Positions 6,689-15,665 of a DNA stretch of 39,417 bases are shown here, piece by piece. A model generated the notes under the pieces. That model made no database searches. It had not been told where the DNA came from and saw nothing but the letters and a program-made list of their open reading frames with translations. Location: positions 159,950-199,366 of the forward strand of contig CADEDV010000002.1 of the NCBI GenBank assembly GCA_902826165.1. The letters are read 5' to 3'. This DNA is from an uncultured Bacteroidota bacterium. GTDB lineage: Bacteria; Bacteroidota; Bacteroidia; Chitinophagales; Chitinophagaceae. Position numbers and translations under genes: made by a program. Numbering within the stretch: the first letter of the stretch is position 1; the number at the start of each line of letters is the position of its first letter.

Positions 6689-8191
6689 ATGAAAAAAATA
6701 TTTTTTATACTCTTGTTGAGTGCCCCGGTAACTATTCTTGCGCAAAGCGTAGCCATCAATATAGATGGAGCAATCCCAGACAATTCAGCCTTACTGGATA
6801 TCAAAAGTAATTCGAAAGGCCTGCTGGCACCCCGTATGACAACCCTGGAAAGAACAAGTATTGCCGGACCCGCCATCGGGCTGACTGTATTTGATCTGAC
6901 AACATTCAGTTACTGGATGTACCGGGGAGACCTGAATGGCGGCTGGGCTGAATTGCAACACAACTACCAGAATTACTGGACAGCGAACGGAAATAGTATC
7001 TATAACAACAATAGCGGCAATGTAGGAATAGGCACCAATATTCCAACAGAAAAATTATCGATAAACGCCCCTAATGCGGCCATCCAGTTTATGAACAGCG
7101 GAACTGCCAGGGGTTTTTTACAGGTAAACGGCACAAATATGCGGCTTGGAACTTATGCGAATAACAGTACAGGTAAACTAGTTTTCAGCACCAAAGCTCT
7201 TGACCGCATGTGGCTGGATGAAAACGGCAACGTAGGTATTGGAACAGCCGACCCGGTGTCAGCTTTAACTATTAATGGGTCAAATCCATATATTGAATTA
7301 CAAAATAATGATGTCAATAATGGCTTCGTTCAGGCTATCGGTAATCATCTGAAAATAGGAACAAATTCAACCAACACAACCGGCCACCTTGTTTTACAAA
7401 CAAAATTGACAGACAGGCTAACAATCGATGAGAACGGGCAGGTGGGAATTGGTACGACAAGCCCTTCTTCTGAGCTCACGATCAACGGAAGCGATCCTAT
7501 TCTCCAGTTAAGAAATGCTAATGTTGACAAAGGCTTTGTACAATTGGTAAATGATGATATCAGGATAGGCACCAACCTGAGTAACGAAACAGGAAAATTC
7601 ATTGTCCGTACAAATGGAGATGATCGTTTTTCTATAAACCATCTCGGTAACGCTACACTAGGTGCTCCTGGCAGCGGCGGGCTGCTTACAGTAGATGGCG
7701 GTTATACAGGTATGGTGCTGAAAACAGGCGGAACTACCCGGTTGAGTGTAGTAGCAGCCGGAGTAAACCCCGAAATTACCGGGACAGGAACGGGTATCTT
7801 CAGAATCAGGAATAACGGAGATGGTATGTATTTTTACCCTAATGGCCAGATAAGTATAGGGGGCGGCGGTGCCAGGGCTACCGGTTATGTGGTAAGTGTG
7901 GAAGGAAAATTAATTGCCACGGAAGTTACAGCTCTCTCATTTGGAAGCTGGCCCGACTATGTTTTTACTGATCAGTATAAACTGATGAAACTGGACGAGC
8001 TAAAAAAGTATATCCGTGAGAATAAACACCTGCCTAATATACCCGCTGCTGCCGAGATGGAAAAAACAGGGGTGCAGTTAGGCGATATAAGCAGGAGGTT
8101 AATGGAAAAAGTGGAGGAACTGACACTCTATATTTTGCAGTTGCAGGAACAGCTTGATGAACTAAAGAATAAAAAGATCAGCGAAAAATGA
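6689..8191 (+). CDS. Surface fibre-like protein with tandem GIGT repeats
   Basis: A 500-aa exported protein. After a signal peptide (residues 1-19, ending LAQ) comes a PRMTTLERTSI region typical of Bacteroidota cell-surface proteins. Three tandem repeats of about 70 residues follow, each starting with a (K/L)(S/T)IN motif and ending near NGNVGIGT or NGQVGIGT (about residues 105-320). The C-terminus carries the conserved module WPDYVF-DQYKLMKLDELKKYI-HLPNIP and a coiled coil (about 465-500) rich in Glu, Leu and Lys, which resembles trimeric tail-fibre-like surface proteins. It is 41 bases ahead of the sensor kinase gene on the same strand, so an operon is likely and the sensor may respond to envelope or surface conditions. 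Its ligand is unknown. Confidence 0.87.
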   Translation: MKKIFFILLLSAPVTILAQSVAINIDGAIPDNSALLDIKSNSKGLLAPRMTTLERTSIAGPAIGLTVFDLTTFSYWMYRGDLNGGWAELQHNYQNYWTANGNSIYNNNSGNVGIGTNIPTEKLSINAPNAAIQFMNSGTARGFLQVNGTNMRLGTYANNSTGKLVFSTKALDRMWLDENGNVGIGTADPVSALTINGSNPYIELQNNDVNNGFVQAIGNHLKIGTNSTNTTGHLVLQTKLTDRLTIDENGQVGIGTTSPSSELTINGSDPILQLRNANVDKGFVQLVNDDIRIGTNLSNETGKFIVRTNGDDRFSINHLGNATLGAPGSGGLLTVDGGYTGMVLKTGGTTRLSVVAAGVNPEITGTGTGIFRIRNNGDGMYFYPNGQISIGGGGARATGYVVSVEGKLIATEVTALSFGSWPDYVFTDQYKLMKLDELKKYIRENKHLPNIPAAAEMEKTGVQLGDISRRLMEKVEELTLYILQLQEQLDELKNKKISEK

Positions 8192-8232
8192 TTACTTTTT
8201 GAAATAACAGAACATCTATTTAACAGCACTGC

Positions 8233-11200
8233 TTGAAAAAGAGCAAGAAGATCATACCGGCATTTATACTTGGCTGCGCATCACTGGTACTGTATGCACA
8301 GCCACCGGTTTTTTACCACCTCAGTACAGCAGAAGGACTTAGTGATAATAATGTGAATGTGGCCCGTCGCGATCACAATGGTATCCTGTGGATCGGCACA
8401 ACGGAAGGTCTTAACAGTTTTGACGGCAACAGTATCAGTTCCTATTTTAAATACCAGTATCCTAAACTGGCGGATAACAGTATCGAACATATTGTAGTGG
8501 ATGATGATAACCGCATCTGGCTTCGTACCTCCACGCACCAATTAACAATGCTCGATAAAAAAAGAAAATTTCATCTTTTGTCCGCCGCAGATACCACCGA
8601 TAAAAAAAGGATCACTAATATTTTTAACAGCAAAAAAATCGGCATCATTGCGCTAAAGGGAAATAAACATTTTACCTGGAAAGAACGAAACAGCAACATC
8701 CTGTCCCCTTATACATTCCCGGGTGACACGATGCTGCCTGCCAATATCAGTTTCATAAATAAAATAAATGATGATACGTTTCTTTTCTATGGCAGCAACC
8801 GCCTGCTCGTAATTGATTATGCCCGGTCAAAACTGCTGCTCAATATGCCCATCAGTGGCCTTGCCGGTGCTGCTGCTATCAACAACAATGAATTGATTGC
8901 TTACCCGCTTAATGGAAATGTATTTTATCGTATTACTATAAACACACAAAAAATATCAGCGGAATACCACGACCTCAAAGACCAGTTTGGTCAACCTGTA
9001 CAGGGAAACCTAAGGAATATTACCCGGGTTGATGAAAACCGTTTTGCAATCAGTACCCGGTTCTCAGGTGTGTATTTGTTAAACCTTGCTCAAAGGTCAT
9101 TGGAGCATTGGTATCATGATCCCCTGGACAACCGGAGTATCGGTGGTAATAATACATACAGGATACACTATGATAACGGGTATCTTTTTATCAGCACCCA
9201 AACATCAGGTCTTCATTATTTTAATATGCAGCAGGACGCTGCCGCGGCAAAGCCTTATTTCAAAGAAGAAAATGGAGAAGTCTTTGACGGTTTTATCCAG
9301 GCCATTACCACCGCTGCTGATGGTACCATATGGATCGGGGCGCAGGACAGGCTAATTCAATGGGACAGGAAGAATAATATTACCCGGTTTATAAAATGCA
9401 AGCTGCCGGATGGAACCAACCTGCATGGAGAAGAAACCATCCGGGCTCTTCATTTCGACGAGAAGGGTAATCTCTGGGTAGGCACCTCCCGGTACGGGAT
9501 ACTGATTCTGAATAAAAAAAATGAAATCATAGCCAGGCTGACTGATTCGGTATCGGGACAAAAAGAATCACTGCCCTCAAACTGGATCAATAGTATTTGC
9601 AGCGGGAAAGATGGGAATATATGGGTGACGACTTTAAAAGGGATCACCATGATTGAAAAAGATTCTTACCGCATACATGATCTTTCCAAACACAGCATCT
9701 TATCAACCGCAAGTGGTATCCCCGCAACAACGGCCTGGTTTGACCAGCTAAAGCGTTTATGGATCGGTAGCACAAAGGGTGCCTGGTGTTATGATCAGCA
9801 AAAAGGAACCTTGCAACAATTTACTGATGCAAACGGACTGCCGCACAATAATATTCTTTGTTTTAATGAAGATAAAAAAGGCAATATCTATATTGGCACT
9901 GCTGCAGGGCTCACCGTTCTTGATAATAAGGGAAAAACAATTACTTATAACCGCAGCAACGGGTTGCGAAACGACAGGTGTGAGGATATTCTAAAAGATG
10001 ATAAAGGCTATTTATGGATCGGCAACCTGAATTGTTTACTTCGTTTTGACCCGGATAATAAAAAATTTGCCGTGTTTGAAGAAGGTCACGGATTCAGTCA
10101 TGCGGGGTTCCGGATGCGTTCCAGCCATCAGAGCCGTACCGGCGAAATGTTCTGGGGAAGTGACAAAGGCCTTGTTTATTTTTACCCGGATTTAATGAAC
10201 GGCATTTCGTTGCCGCTAAAGCCGTCAGTAAGTGCATTACAGACTAACGATACCACTTTTCATTTTACAAGTGAGGAACAATTAGCGTTTTCCTACCAGC
10301 AGTCTTATTTCACTTTTCGTTTTTCTTCAGCAGAGCTGGCAGGCGGAAAGCGGAATCATTACCTGTACCGGCTCGCCGGGTTTGACAACAACTGGAAAAA
10401 ACCTTCTGTTAATGGACAAGTTGCTTTCAATAAACTGCCTTCCGGCAAATACCGGTTTGAAATAAAAGCATCCCGCGATGGGATAACCTGGTATGATGCC
10501 GCCTACCCGGTTAATATTGTTATACAAAAACCCTGGTGGCAGCAAAACTGGTTCAGGCTGTTAGCTGTGTTGCTTGGGGCAGGCTTACTTTTTTTTACTT
10601 ACCGGTATTACCAGAAGAAGAAAAAGGCGAATGAAATTCAGCAAATGATAGATTACTTCGCCAATTCCGGGTATGAACATTCTTCGGTAGATGATATTCT
10701 ATGGGATATCTCCCGGAATTGTGTTGCAAGGCTTGGCTTTGAAGATTGTGTGATCTACCTGGCCGATGAACAAAGAAATGTATTGGTTCAAAAAGCCGCT
10801 TATGGCCCCAAAAGTCCCAAGGCATTTGAAATTGTCAACCCTATCGAAATTCCGCTGGGGAAAGGCATTGTAGGTACAGTGGCCATTACCGGCCGCAGCA
10901 GTATGGTGCATGATACCACAAAAGACAACCGTTACATTGTGGATGATGAACGCAGGTTTTCAGAAATCACCGTACCGGTGATCCATGAGGACAAAGTGAT
11001 TGCTGTAATAGATTCAGAACACAAAAGAAAACACTTCTTCAATCAGCAGCACCTGAAAGCCCTGCAATCCATTGCCTCTATTTGTTCTGCGAAAATATCC
11101 AGGGCCATGGCGCTGGAAGCAATGAATAAAAGCCGGATGGAAGTAATGGCATTGAATGTAAAAATGGCGGAATCTAAATTCCTGAATCTTCGCCTGCAGA

Positions 11201-11826
11201 TGAACCCGCATTTTCTTTTCAATTCATTAAGTTCTATCCAGCATCTTATCGTATCACAGCAAACCACTAAAGCCTATAAGTACCTGACTGTTTTTTCTAA
11301 TTTCCTCCGGTCGCTTTTGAAATATGCGGAAATGAATTTTATCCCGTTGGATGAAGAATTGAAAATTCTGAAAATGTATGTGGAGTTGGAGTCCCTGCGG
11401 TTTGACCAATCCTTTCATTATGAAATTTCAGTAGAAGATGGACTCAGTAATGACGAGGTACTGGTGCCTTCACTGATGGTGCAGCCCTTTGCTGAAAATG
11501 CGATCTGGCATGGTTTGCTGCATAAGGAAGGCAGCAAAGAGTTAAAGATCAGTTTCAGGAATAATTCCGAAGAATTTTTGACATGTATTATTGAAGACAA
11601 TGGCATTGGCAGAAAGCATGCCGCAGCAATCCAGGAAAAAAAGATCAGCTCGATGGTGCATGAAAGTAAAGGCATCAGCATTATCCGGGAAAGATTGGAC
11701 CTGTTGCAGCAAAAGACAGGCAAACCTGCCCATGTGGAAATTGCAGACCTGCTGGATGAGTTTGCTAACCCGGCCGGGACAAAAGTGATTATCACTATTC
11801 CTTATTACAATCCGGAAGAATCATGA
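8233..11826 (+). CDS. LytS-type sensor histidine kinase with two-component propeller, Y_Y_Y and GAF domains
   Basis: A 1197-aa membrane sensor kinase. A signal peptide (to about residue 22, LYAQ) is followed by propeller blades, several with LWIGT-type motifs (LWIGTTEGLNSFDG, IWIGAQDRL, LWVGTSRYG, LWIGSTKGA, LWIGNLNCL). A Y_Y_Y domain (about 690-765) precedes one transmembrane segment (about 775-792). A GAF domain (about 805-960) and a LytS-type His-kinase core follow, with the phospho-acceptor in NPHFLFNSLSSIQ (His993). The ATPase domain has FAENAIWHGL, DNGIGRKHA and GISIIRERLDLL. No ATG lies nearby, so TTG at 8233 is the start. It overlaps the LytTR regulator gene by four bases (ATGA), confirming them as a cognate pair. 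It would phosphorylate that regulator after sensing a periplasmic cue. Confidence 0.95.
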   Translation: MKKSKKIIPAFILGCASLVLYAQPPVFYHLSTAEGLSDNNVNVARRDHNGILWIGTTEGLNSFDGNSISSYFKYQYPKLADNSIEHIVVDDDNRIWLRTSTHQLTMLDKKRKFHLLSAADTTDKKRITNIFNSKKIGIIALKGNKHFTWKERNSNILSPYTFPGDTMLPANISFINKINDDTFLFYGSNRLLVIDYARSKLLLNMPISGLAGAAAINNNELIAYPLNGNVFYRITINTQKISAEYHDLKDQFGQPVQGNLRNITRVDENRFAISTRFSGVYLLNLAQRSLEHWYHDPLDNRSIGGNNTYRIHYDNGYLFISTQTSGLHYFNMQQDAAAAKPYFKEENGEVFDGFIQAITTAADGTIWIGAQDRLIQWDRKNNITRFIKCKLPDGTNLHGEETIRALHFDEKGNLWVGTSRYGILILNKKNEIIARLTDSVSGQKESLPSNWINSICSGKDGNIWVTTLKGITMIEKDSYRIHDLSKHSILSTASGIPATTAWFDQLKRLWIGSTKGAWCYDQQKGTLQQFTDANGLPHNNILCFNEDKKGNIYIGTAAGLTVLDNKGKTITYNRSNGLRNDRCEDILKDDKGYLWIGNLNCLLRFDPDNKKFAVFEEGHGFSHAGFRMRSSHQSRTGEMFWGSDKGLVYFYPDLMNGISLPLKPSVSALQTNDTTFHFTSEEQLAFSYQQSYFTFRFSSAELAGGKRNHYLYRLAGFDNNWKKPSVNGQVAFNKLPSGKYRFEIKASRDGITWYDAAYPVNIVIQKPWWQQNWFRLLAVLLGAGLLFFTYRYYQKKKKANEIQQMIDYFANSGYEHSSVDDILWDISRNCVARLGFEDCVIYLADEQRNVLVQKAAYGPKSPKAFEIVNPIEIPLGKGIVGTVAITGRSSMVHDTTKDNRYIVDDERRFSEITVPVIHEDKVIAVIDSEHKRKHFFNQQHLKALQSIASICSAKISRAMALEAMNKSRMEVMALNVKMAESKFLNLRLQMNPHFLFNSLSSIQHLIVSQQTTKAYKYLTVFSNFLRSLLKYAEMNFIPLDEELKILKMYVELESLRFDQSFHYEISVEDGLSNDEVLVPSLMVQPFAENAIWHGLLHKEGSKELKISFRNNSEEFLTCIIEDNGIGRKHAAAIQEKKISSMVHESKGISIIRERLDLLQQKTGKPAHVEIADLLDEFANPAGTKVIITIPYYNPEES

Positions 11827-12572
11827 TAAAGGCATTAATCGTTGATGATGAACAATCTTCTATTGACCTGCTGCAATGGCTGGTGGCACAATATTGCCCT
11901 GATATCACCGCTGTACAAACAGCGAGAAGTGTAAGAGATGCTATTCCTGTGTTGCAGGCATTTCAACCCGATATTGTTTTCCTTGATATACAAATGCCGC
12001 ATCAAAGCGGCTTTGACCTGCTAACCTCAGTTGACAACTGGAATTTTGAAGTGATATTTACGACTGCTTACAATGAATTTGCCATCCAGGCAATCCGGTT
12101 CAGTGCTCTTGATTATTTGCTAAAACCAATTGACGAAACGGAACTAAAAAAAGCCATAGAGCGGTTTAAAGCAAAACGGATATATGCACCTGCCGGGCAA
12201 TTACTGTTTCGCAATTTCATGCAAAACATTTCCATTCAAAATAAAGACAAATTCAAACTGGCCCTGGCGGATGCCAGCGAGGTTAAATATGTTCAGTTGG
12301 ATGAGATCATCCGTCTGCAGGCGGAAAGTAACTATACCCATATATTCCTGGGTGGAAATAAAATTTTTGTGTCGGCTAAAACTTTAAAGGATTACGATGA
12401 ACTGCTGAAAGGCCATCATTTCCTGCGGGTACACAAATCTCATCTTGTCAACCCGGCACATATTGAGAGTTACGACCGTTCCGGTATGCTGCAGATGAGT
12501 GATGGCTCAAAAGTGGAAGTGGCCCGGCGTAAAAAAGAATTTCTTCAACAGGCACTTGCCGGGAAAGTATAA
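11823..12572 (+). CDS. LytTR-family response regulator
   Basis: A 249-aa DNA-binding response regulator. Residues 1-120 are a receiver domain: acidic DDE at 8-10, the phospho-acceptor Asp55 in VFLDIQMP, TTAYNEFAIQAIRFSALDYLLKP with the conserved lysine. Residues about 140-245 are a LytTR DNA-binding domain with YVQLDEIIRLQAESNYTHIFL, KTLKDYDELL, FLRVHKSHLVNPAHI and a final DGSKVEVARRKKEFLQQ. The gene starts inside the stop region of the sensor kinase gene (ATGA overlap), so translation is coupled. LytTR proteins bind imperfect direct repeats upstream of their targets. I found none obviously matched to it here, so its regulon lies elsewhere or at the fibre gene upstream. Confidence 0.96.
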   Translation: MIKALIVDDEQSSIDLLQWLVAQYCPDITAVQTARSVRDAIPVLQAFQPDIVFLDIQMPHQSGFDLLTSVDNWNFEVIFTTAYNEFAIQAIRFSALDYLLKPIDETELKKAIERFKAKRIYAPAGQLLFRNFMQNISIQNKDKFKLALADASEVKYVQLDEIIRLQAESNYTHIFLGGNKIFVSAKTLKDYDELLKGHHFLRVHKSHLVNPAHIESYDRSGMLQMSDGSKVEVARRKKEFLQQALAGKV

Positions 12573-12607
12573 AAATCACCCATCCCCCGCTGCTGCCGGA
12601 GATGGGT
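12571..12607 (-). terminator. Probable terminator for the YbjQ/M48 operon
   Basis: ACCCATC (12578-12584) pairs with GATGGGT (12601-12607) around a 16-base loop. On the minus strand the stem is followed by a short T-tract (the A-run at 12571-12575). It sits between convergent genes and may also serve the LytTR gene. Confidence 0.55.
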
Positions 12608-12624
12608 ATAACTAATAATATTAC

Positions 12625-12942
12625 TTATAATCTTACTGCCGTACCGGTAGCGATCACCATCAGCATACTGCCGCTGGCTCCTACGGTTTCAAAATCAAGA
12701 TCAACACCCAGGATACCATTCGCTCCCATAGCCTGTGCTTTCTGAGATAATTCCCGCAGCGCATCTTCTTTGGCTTCTTCCAGCACTTTCTCGTAGGTTT
12801 TACTTCTTCCTCCAAATACATCCCGCAGGCCACCGAGAAAATCTTTAAAGATATTGGCACCAATAATACTCTGTGCATTGATAACACCGAGGTATTCCTG
12901 CACAGGTCTTCCGTCCACTGTACTTGTTGTTGTAATGATCAT
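12625..12942 (-). CDS. YbjQ/UPF0145 family protein
   Basis: A 105-aa cytosolic protein of the YbjQ (UPF0145) family. The hallmarks are the N-terminal TTTSTVDGRPVQEYLGVI, the glycine-rich EAKEDALRELSQKAQAMGANGILGV middle, and the C-terminal DFETVGASGSMLMVIATGTAV. The family forms pentameric beta barrels with a proposed metal-binding or regulatory role; its biochemistry is not established. The length matches the family. Its ATG overlaps the stop of the M48 protease gene (ATGA), so the two are translated together. This points to a shared envelope-protein-quality role, but that is inference. Confidence 0.93.
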   Translation of the reverse strand: MIITTTSTVDGRPVQEYLGVINAQSIIGANIFKDFLGGLRDVFGGRSKTYEKVLEEAKEDALRELSQKAQAMGANGILGVDLDFETVGASGSMLMVIATGTAVRL

Positions 12943-14015
12943 TGTATGGTTTGTTTTAATTTTTCAAAAATAGTTCTTAGTTCTGTATTTTCTGCAACGA
13001 CTGCACCGGTCGCCGCTTTATAGATATAATCTATCCGCTTATCAATATCCGGGTGACTGCCTAAAAACTCGGGTGCGGAGGAAGAAGGCACGGCATTTTT
13101 CAGGTGTTGAAAAAGATCAGTAAAGCCTTTCGTGTCAATTTTCCGGGCTTTCAATAATTCAAGCCCGTCCATATCAGCCTCCTTTTCCAGTGATCGTGAA
13201 TAGGTCAGTGATTTCAGGTTATCCGCCTGGTCAACCAGGACAGAAGTCACCGACCCGAATTTTCCCAACAACAGGCTGATAAATATTTTGGAGCCCAATT
13301 TCCTGAAAATGGCTTTCGTGGAGTGTTTATTATTAACATGGGTAAATTCATGCGCCAGCAGGGCCGCTAACTCAGGGTAAGTTTCTATGGCATCTAATAA
13401 GGCGGTATAGACCACGATTCGTCCGCCGGGTAAAGCAAAGGCATTTACTGTCTCTCCTTTCACCACTGTAATGCGGATATTATATGCTGTCCGCACATTC
13501 ATCGCAGTAAAGAAATGATTGATAGCAAAACTTGCGGCGGTATCTTCCTGTTCTTCCAGTCTCATTCCGGTATAGGCCGCATCACCAAACCCTTCTTCTG
13601 TTTTTACAGAAACCTGCGAAGCCATTTTTTCAGCCATCCAGGGAACCAATAAAAAATATAATAATACTAATCCACCAGCCACACCCAAAAAAATCAGGGA
13701 ATTCCGGCCCCACTCCCTTGTCTTATCTTTTTGATGCCAGGGCTTCTGCTGTTCTGCTTGCAGGGCACTAAGATAACCGGCTGCATCTTTACCATTAACC
13801 AGGATTTCAATAGTTCTGTCGGTTCTGTTCCTGATACGGGTGGATTGGGATGCAAGATCAAACACTGCTTCCACATCAGTAATATTCCATTTCAGGGTTT
13901 GGTGATGACCGGAGGCAGACCGGTAACCGATATGTACTTCTTTATCAAATACCAGTACCGTTGCTTCACTGGCCTCAGCACCGGGCAGAGAATAAGTTCC
14001 TAAATATGATTTCAC
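12939..14015 (-). CDS. M48-family membrane metalloprotease
   Basis: A 358-aa zinc protease. Residues 1-90 are a soluble beta-rich domain. One transmembrane segment spans about 105-125 (SLIFLGVAGGLVLLYFLLVPW). The catalytic part follows, with HEFTH (His222, Glu223, His226) and the third ligand in SLEKEADMDG (Glu279). FALPGGRIVVYTALL before HEFTH is the typical M48 edge strand. Only one clear membrane helix sits before the active site, so the protease domain is probably periplasmic, like other Bacteroidota M48 proteins with an N-terminal soluble module. It is the middle gene of a minus-strand unit: secreted protein, 41-base gap, M48, then YbjQ overlapping by four bases. It likely degrades misfolded envelope proteins. 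Confidence 0.92.
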   Translation of the reverse strand: MKSYLGTYSLPGAEASEATVLVFDKEVHIGYRSASGHHQTLKWNITDVEAVFDLASQSTRIRNRTDRTIEILVNGKDAAGYLSALQAEQQKPWHQKDKTREWGRNSLIFLGVAGGLVLLYFLLVPWMAEKMASQVSVKTEEGFGDAAYTGMRLEEQEDTAASFAINHFFTAMNVRTAYNIRITVVKGETVNAFALPGGRIVVYTALLDAIETYPELAALLAHEFTHVNNKHSTKAIFRKLGSKIFISLLLGKFGSVTSVLVDQADNLKSLTYSRSLEKEADMDGLELLKARKIDTKGFTDLFQHLKNAVPSSSAPEFLGSHPDIDKRIDYIYKAATGAVVAENTELRTIFEKLKQTIQ

Positions 14016-14056
14016 AGTTATTGATTTGATCGAAACTGCAAATTACAACAACTCCT

Positions 14057-14548
14057 TTATTGCAGTAGCGTTGGGGCTTCTTTAACGATGCAGGCAGCCA
14101 GGTCCATGACTACCTGTTGTTGTTCAGGATCCAATGTAATTACAATTTCCTTTTTATCAGTACCGGTGAATACGATCTTTTCGATCTTCTGTGTTGCTAT
14201 TTTCCGGAGAAATGGTGCTGCTGTAGCCGTATTACGGAAGATGATGTGAAAAAGACCTTCGCAATTCATGGACCCTCCATTGCGCTGGGTTTGCTTCACT
14301 TTACTGCCAACGAAAAAAATGGCAGCAGTGGAGGCATCTGTAAAACAGCGGTCAGCACCCAGCACAGAGAACAAAAGGTCCACTTCGGCTTTCCGGGCAT
14401 CAATAGAAAGAGAAGCACCGGTAAGAGGGATAAAGCCGGTAGAAATAGTTCTTTCCTTGGTGTAGGGGTCGGTCTCTTTGATAAGCTTACAATCCTGTGC
14501 CGATAAAGTTAAAGGCAACGCCAGTAAGAGAAGTAAAACAAATTTCAT
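14057..14548 (-). CDS. Secreted protein of unknown function
   Basis: A 163-aa exported protein with a strong signal peptide (MKFVLLLLLALPLTLSAQ). The mature part has two cysteine-rich spots (DCKLIKETDP, DRCFTDA) plus MNCEG and AACIV, and a pattern of strands alternating with charged residues. I do not recognise a named domain. It is the first gene of a minus-strand unit with the M48 protease and YbjQ (41-base gap to M48), so it may be periplasmic and act with the protease, for example as a substrate-recognition or control protein. That link is inference from position only. Confidence 0.8.
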   Translation of the reverse strand: MKFVLLLLLALPLTLSAQDCKLIKETDPYTKERTISTGFIPLTGASLSIDARKAEVDLLFSVLGADRCFTDASTAAIFFVGSKVKQTQRNGGSMNCEGLFHIIFRNTATAAPFLRKIATQKIEKIVFTGTDKKEIVITLDPEQQQVVMDLAACIVKEAPTLLQ

Positions 14549-14673
14549 ATATAAAACTATTACTTAAAGATAAAACGAAGCTTGTGAAAATTAATATAAG
14601 ATTCAATACCCGGCCAATCGATATAATTATATAACATCAACTTTGTGAACAACTTTTACCTTCTGAATGTTCT

Positions 14674-14716
14674 GTTAGCATAGTAATTGCACTACTGCCT
14701 TACTAATAATGCTAAC
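14674..14716. promoter_or_regulatory. Large imperfect inverted repeat ending two bases before a start codon
   Basis: GTTAGCAT-AGTAA (14674-14686) pairs with TTACT (14700-14704) and ATGCTAAC (14709-14716), with a four-base bulge in the right arm. The repeat ends two bases before the ATG of the 14719 gene. As DNA it could be an operator, and as RNA a hairpin that hides the start codon. Which of these is true cannot be told here. Confidence 0.6.
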
Positions 14717-14718
14717 TT

Positions 14719-14991
14719 ATGGAGATAAAATTCATCAGGGCCATTCAATTCACCCGGTTGGTGAAGGCTGGCGGACGGTTACGGGAATTCAATTTCAGGA
14801 AATTGAACGGTGCAGATACAGAACGTTTCAGCATTAACGTGGTGGATGACCGTGGGGAGAGGATCTTGTTCCAGATGGTCAAACAGGAAAATGGCTGGAA
14901 ATTGCCGACGCAACAATTGCCGGTGTGGATAGAGCAAAGTGAAAAACAACTACACCAATTGATCGAAGAAGAGATGCCCGATAACAGGTAA
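14719..14991 (+). CDS. Small conserved cytosolic protein of unknown function
   Basis: A 90-aa basic-to-neutral protein with no signal peptide. MEIKFIRAIQFTRLVKAGGRLREFNFRKLNG is followed by strands FSINVVDDRGERILFQMV and the amphipathic C-terminus KQLHQLIEEEMP. The layout suggests a compact alpha/beta fold but no named family is recognised. It stands alone, converging with the thioredoxin gene 10 bases downstream. An inverted repeat abuts its start codon, so its expression may be controlled at translation initiation or by a dimeric repressor. Confidence 0.75.
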   Translation: MEIKFIRAIQFTRLVKAGGRLREFNFRKLNGADTERFSINVVDDRGERILFQMVKQENGWKLPTQQLPVWIEQSEKQLHQLIEEEMPDNR

Positions 14992-15001
14992 GCCTTTCAT
15001 A

Positions 15002-15547
15002 TTACTTATCATTGGCCCGGAACCGCTTGCGGATCGCCTCCAATTGCTGAATTGTCAGCACTGACGTTTTCTTCAATAAACTGACAAAATAGTCAACCTC
15101 TTTTTCGGTGGATGGGCAGCCCATATTTTCCTTTGTTCCATCAGTGCTATAAGCCGGAACGACTCTTGAGTCTCCCAGCACTTTCCCGGTTGCATCCTGT
15201 ATCATCCAAAAAGGGATGCTTGCCTTATTATCATTATGTCTTTGCAGCAGTTCGCCTGCTCCGGGATTGTTTTCACTTTCATCAAACTCAAACGCTACCA
15301 GGTCAACGATAATATAATTGCTATCGAAAAATGCCTTGATCTTTTTGTCATTCATGGAAACCTGCATGGTTTTACAAGGGCCACACCAGGAAGCATGGAA
15401 AATAACAAAGATGTTCTTTTTGGTAGCGGCAGCTAGTTTATATGCTTTTTTAAGCAGGCTTTCAGCTGAAGGGAGGCTTTGCTGTGCAATAGCATTTACC
15501 GAAAAAAGAATAAGCGTTGACAGGGCAACCAGCCATCTACGTTTCAT
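15002..15547 (-). CDS. Periplasmic thioredoxin-family protein
   Basis: A 181-aa exported thioredoxin-fold protein. Residues 1-22 form a signal peptide after MKRR (to AIAQ). The active site WCGPCKTM (Cys55, Cys58) follows FVIFHASWCGPCKT, typical of thioredoxin_7-like proteins. An inserted LVAFEFDESENNPGAGELLQRHN and a Pro-containing ASIPFW (the cis-proline loop) complete the fold. It would reduce or isomerise disulfides in the periplasm. I use the ATG at 15545-15547, since a longer in-frame start at 15595 would put 16 polar residues ahead of the signal peptide. It is monocistronic and convergent with the small gene on its left. Confidence 0.92.
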   Translation of the reverse strand: MKRRWLVALSTLILFSVNAIAQQSLPSAESLLKKAYKLAAATKKNIFVIFHASWCGPCKTMQVSMNDKKIKAFFDSNYIIVDLVAFEFDESENNPGAGELLQRHNDNKASIPFWMIQDATGKVLGDSRVVPAYSTDGTKENMGCPSTEKEVDYFVSLLKKTSVLTIQQLEAIRKRFRANDK

Positions 15548-15665
15548 AACTGCTAATTTAAGCCAATCCTTCTTTTTTATTTGACCGGAAAACAAAACCT
15601 TTGCAGCCTTATACTGTTAAAGGCTTAGTTTTTAATTAGCAACTAATAACCCACAATTATTCTAC

